A DNA stretch of 64,000 bases from an uncultured Lachnospiraceae bacterium. Its GTDB lineage: Bacteria; Bacillota; Clostridia; Lachnospirales; Lachnospiraceae. The first letter of the stretch is position 1. Every line of letters begins with the position of its first letter. A program made the position numbers and the translations under genes. Below the pieces are notes generated by a model. It saw only the letters and a program-made list of their open reading frames with translations. It did not search any database and was not told the DNA's origin. The stretch is taken from positions 30,803 through 94,802 of the forward strand of contig CADAKQ010000007.1 in the NCBI GenBank assembly GCA_902788555.1, written 5' to 3'. Below are positions 63,808 through 64,000 of this stretch, piece by piece.

Positions 63808-63836
63808 TTGATTTAGGATAGCCGCCTTGCTATAAT
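63808..63836 (+). promoter_or_regulatory. Promoter of the gene at the window end
   Basis: TTGATT (63808-63813), 17 bp, TATAAT (63831-63836), about 105 bp before ATG 63941. The leader between is AT-rich with no clear structure. Confidence 0.7.
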
Positions 63837-63940
63837 GATTATTGTAATACTTTGAAATAAGTTCTCGCTTGATTTTTTAGGTGGCAGATATAATAATATA
63901 TATAAGAGGTGTAGTTGTTATGTTACAAAGGAGGTTTTTT

Positions 63941-64000
63941 ATGTTAAATAATATTAAAATAAAAAAATTAATAGCTGCGGTATTGTGCGGCGGTATCCTT
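63941..64000 (+). CDS. Start of a secreted protein (truncated by window end)
   Basis: Only 20 codons are visible, MLNNIKIKKLIAAVLCGGIL, a basic start followed by a hydrophobic core typical of a signal peptide. AAAGGAGG lies 7-8 bp upstream and a good promoter precedes it, so the start is sound. The mature protein lies outside the window. Confidence 0.7.
   Translation, partial: MLNNIKIKKLIAAVLCGGIL

Overview
The window looks like chromosomal DNA of an AT-rich anaerobic Firmicute, most likely a butyrate-forming Lachnospiraceae member (inference). The basis is low GC, strong GGAGG ribosome sites, sigma-A type promoters (TTGACA-N17-TATAAT), frequent TTG/GTG starts, and an intact thl-crt-hbd-bcd-etfB-etfA butyryl-CoA cluster. 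I see no prophage, insertion sequence or CRISPR array. Almost all genes lie on the + strand.

Layout. 1-3.2 kb: tail of an unknown gene, a UmuC-like translesion polymerase with its YolD-like partner, a chorismate-mutase-like protein and an orphan. 3.3-15.1 kb: de novo pyrimidine genes pyrC ... pyrF-pyrK-pyrD, split by about 8 kb of accessory genes (an AAA ATPase/nuclease behind a duplicated promoter-dyad, dtd, a flavin reductase-rubredoxin fusion, a membrane-bound double-HTH regulator on the - strand, a secreted repeat protein and an Rpn-nuclease fragment). 15.1-23.1 kb: HD hydrolase, M29-like aminopeptidase, two cell-envelope proteins (YARHG protein, amidase) and nucleoside salvage (deoB, pdp). 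23.2-29.7 kb: the F1Fo ATP synthase operon. 29.8-34.8 kb: membrane/orphan genes, purE, pcrA. 34.9-39.1 kb: seven tRNAs, a diguanylate cyclase, a MATE transporter and two further tRNAs. 39.1-47.7 kb: ispF, a GH3 enzyme, nfnAB, small membrane proteins, queH, a double-XRE regulator, thyA-folA. 47.7-56.3 kb: a probable cytoskeleton/envelope locus (YbjQ-zinc finger, acidic TPR protein, giant coiled-coil pseudo-AAA protein, MreB, membrane protein). 56.3-62.5 kb: butyrate genes. 62.5-64 kb: a long palindrome, a small-RNA candidate, a membrane-anchored orphan and the start of a secreted protein.

The most unusual content is in the ATP synthase operon. It has no atpH. Instead the alpha subunit carries about 85 extra N-terminal residues that read like the C-terminal, b-binding domain of subunit delta. 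Subunit c carries a signal peptide plus an acidic segment of about 50 residues ahead of the normal hairpin. Other highlights are two tandem, identically spaced promoter/inverted-repeat units before the AAA ATPase, a 47-bp tandem duplication that frameshifts the acidic TPR protein, and a coiled-coil protein ending in a catalytically degenerate CbxX/SpoVK-like AAA domain next to mreB.

All functions are read from protein motifs and gene order by eye; no database search was run.
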